Shown: piece by piece, positions 62,878-64,000 of the stretch
How the letters are laid out: each line of letters starts with the position of its first letter
How positions within the stretch are numbered: position 1 is the stretch's first letter
Assembly (NCBI GenBank): GCA_902629585.1
Contig: CACORI010000002.1
Location: 62,001-126,000, forward strand
From: an uncultured Pelagibacteraceae bacterium
Lineage (GTDB): Bacteria > Pseudomonadota > Alphaproteobacteria > Pelagibacterales > Pelagibacteraceae
DNA length: 64,000 nt
Direction of reading: 5' to 3'
Translations under genes and position numbers: made by a program
Notes under the pieces: model-generated
Database searches by the model: none
Told to the model about the DNA's origin: nothing
What the model saw: the letters and a program-made list of their open reading frames with translations, nothing else

Positions 62878-64000
62878 CTATTTTAATTTTATCCCTATAT
62901 ATCTTCTTTGATTTTGATTGTTGTAAATAACAAGCAATATTGTCTTTTGGTTAGAATTTAAAACTTGCTTAGTAATTTGGTCTAAATCATTAGCAGATCT
63001 AATTTTCTTTTTTTGGGCTTCGATAATTACACTATTGGTTTCAATTGAATTAATTAGTGGACTATTATTTTCAATTTTAGTTATAACTAGTCCATCTGTT
63101 TGGTTAGGGAGTTTTCTTTCCCTTATATCGGCATTTGTTAATTTTCGAACTGTAATATTTAAGTTTTCAATTTTAGTTTCCACAGGTTGAGATTTCTCGC
63201 TTATTTTGAAATCTTCAGAAGTCTCTAATCTACCTAGTGTGATTACCTTAGTTATTTCTTTTTTATTTCTCCATATTTTAACTTCAACTTTTTTTCCAAC
63301 CTCTGTTTTAGCAACTATAATTGGGAGTTCTTTCATCTCTCTAATTTTTTGGCCATTAAATTCTAAAATTATATCTCCTGCCTTTACACCAGCATTATCA
63401 GATGGACTATTTTCAGCTACACTAGCAACTAGCGCTCCTCTAGCATCATCAAGTTTTTCAACTTCAGCTATTTCTTTTGTCACATCTTGAATTCTAACAC
63501 CTAACCATCCTCTTTTGGTTTCACCAAATTTAATTAATTGATCAATCACAATTTTTGCACTGTTAGACGGTATTGAAAAACCTATACCAATGGAACCATT
63601 TCTTCCTAATATCGCAGTATTAATTCCAATTACATTCCCATTCATATCAAACAAAGGACCTCCTGAATTACCAGAATTAATTGATGCATCTGTTTGAATA
63701 TAATCTTCGTATCGTGAGAGACCAATTGACCGATTTCTAGCAGAAATAATTCCTGATGTAACAGTTCCACCTAGCCCAAAAGGATTTCCAATGGCGATAA
63801 CCCAATCTCCAATTCTTGCCTTATCAGAGTCTCCAAAGTCAACAGGAGAGAATTTTTCGTTAGTATCAAGTTGTAAAACAGCAATATCAGACAATGGATC
63901 TGCTCCTATTACCGTCGCGTTATATTCTTTATCACCATTAACTCTTACAATAATATCTTCTGCATCTTGAATTACGTGATTGTTAGTAACAATTATTCCT
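62878..64000 (-). CDS. degP: Do-like periplasmic serine protease with two PDZ domains (5' end outside the window)
   Basis: Frame continues to the window end (…GIIVTNNHVIQDAEDI); SDIAVLQLD, TDASINSGNSGGPLF catalytic Ser. Confidence 0.93.
   Translation of the reverse strand, partial: GIIVTNNHVIQDAEDIIVRVNGDKEYNATVIGADPLSDIAVLQLDTNEKFSPVDFGDSDKARIGDWVIAIGNPFGLGGTVTSGIISARNRSIGLSRYEDYIQTDASINSGNSGGPLFDMNGNVIGINTAILGRNGSIGIGFSIPSNSAKIVIDQLIKFGETKRGWLGVRIQDVTKEIAEVEKLDDARGALVASVAENSPSDNAGVKAGDIILEFNGQKIREMKELPIIVAKTEVGKKVEVKIWRNKKEITKVITLGRLETSEDFKISEKSQPVETKIENLNITVRKLTNADIRERKLPNQTDGLVITKIENNSPLINSIETNSVIIEAQKKKIRSANDLDQITKQVLNSNQKTILLVIYNNQNQRRYIGIKLK

Overview
This is a very AT-rich, gene-dense window that reads as a streamlined alphaproteobacterial genome, most likely SAR11/'Candidatus Pelagibacter' (taxonomy is inference from composition, gene content and gene style). 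I found no rRNA, tRNA, CRISPR array, transposase or prophage. About 55 protein-coding genes are supported. They include: a creatinase-like M24 hydrolase overlapping a glycine amidinotransferase; a Mo-independent NAD formate dehydrogenase; the gcvT-gcvH-gcvP operon behind a tandem glycine riboswitch; pxpABC 5-oxoprolinase; two branched-chain amino-acid (Liv-type) ABC transporters, one running into azlCD and a glutarate 2-hydroxylase (GlaH); a CFA-synthase/DUF1365/flavin oxidase/DUF3833 lipid cluster; and a long minus-strand run with rodA-mrdA-mreDCB, leuA, ilvC, ilvN, ilvB, miaA and a truncated degP/degQ. Observations worth checking: a 1-nt homopolymer frameshift that removes the canonical GcvP C-terminus; a terminator-like hairpin abutting the lysE start codon, overlapping a divergent 24-aa ORF; an extra coiled coil and a Cys-flanked tail on MreC; the AGAT/creatinase pair; helically phased repeats upstream of an OMP gene; and an intrinsic terminator between livK and livHMGF.
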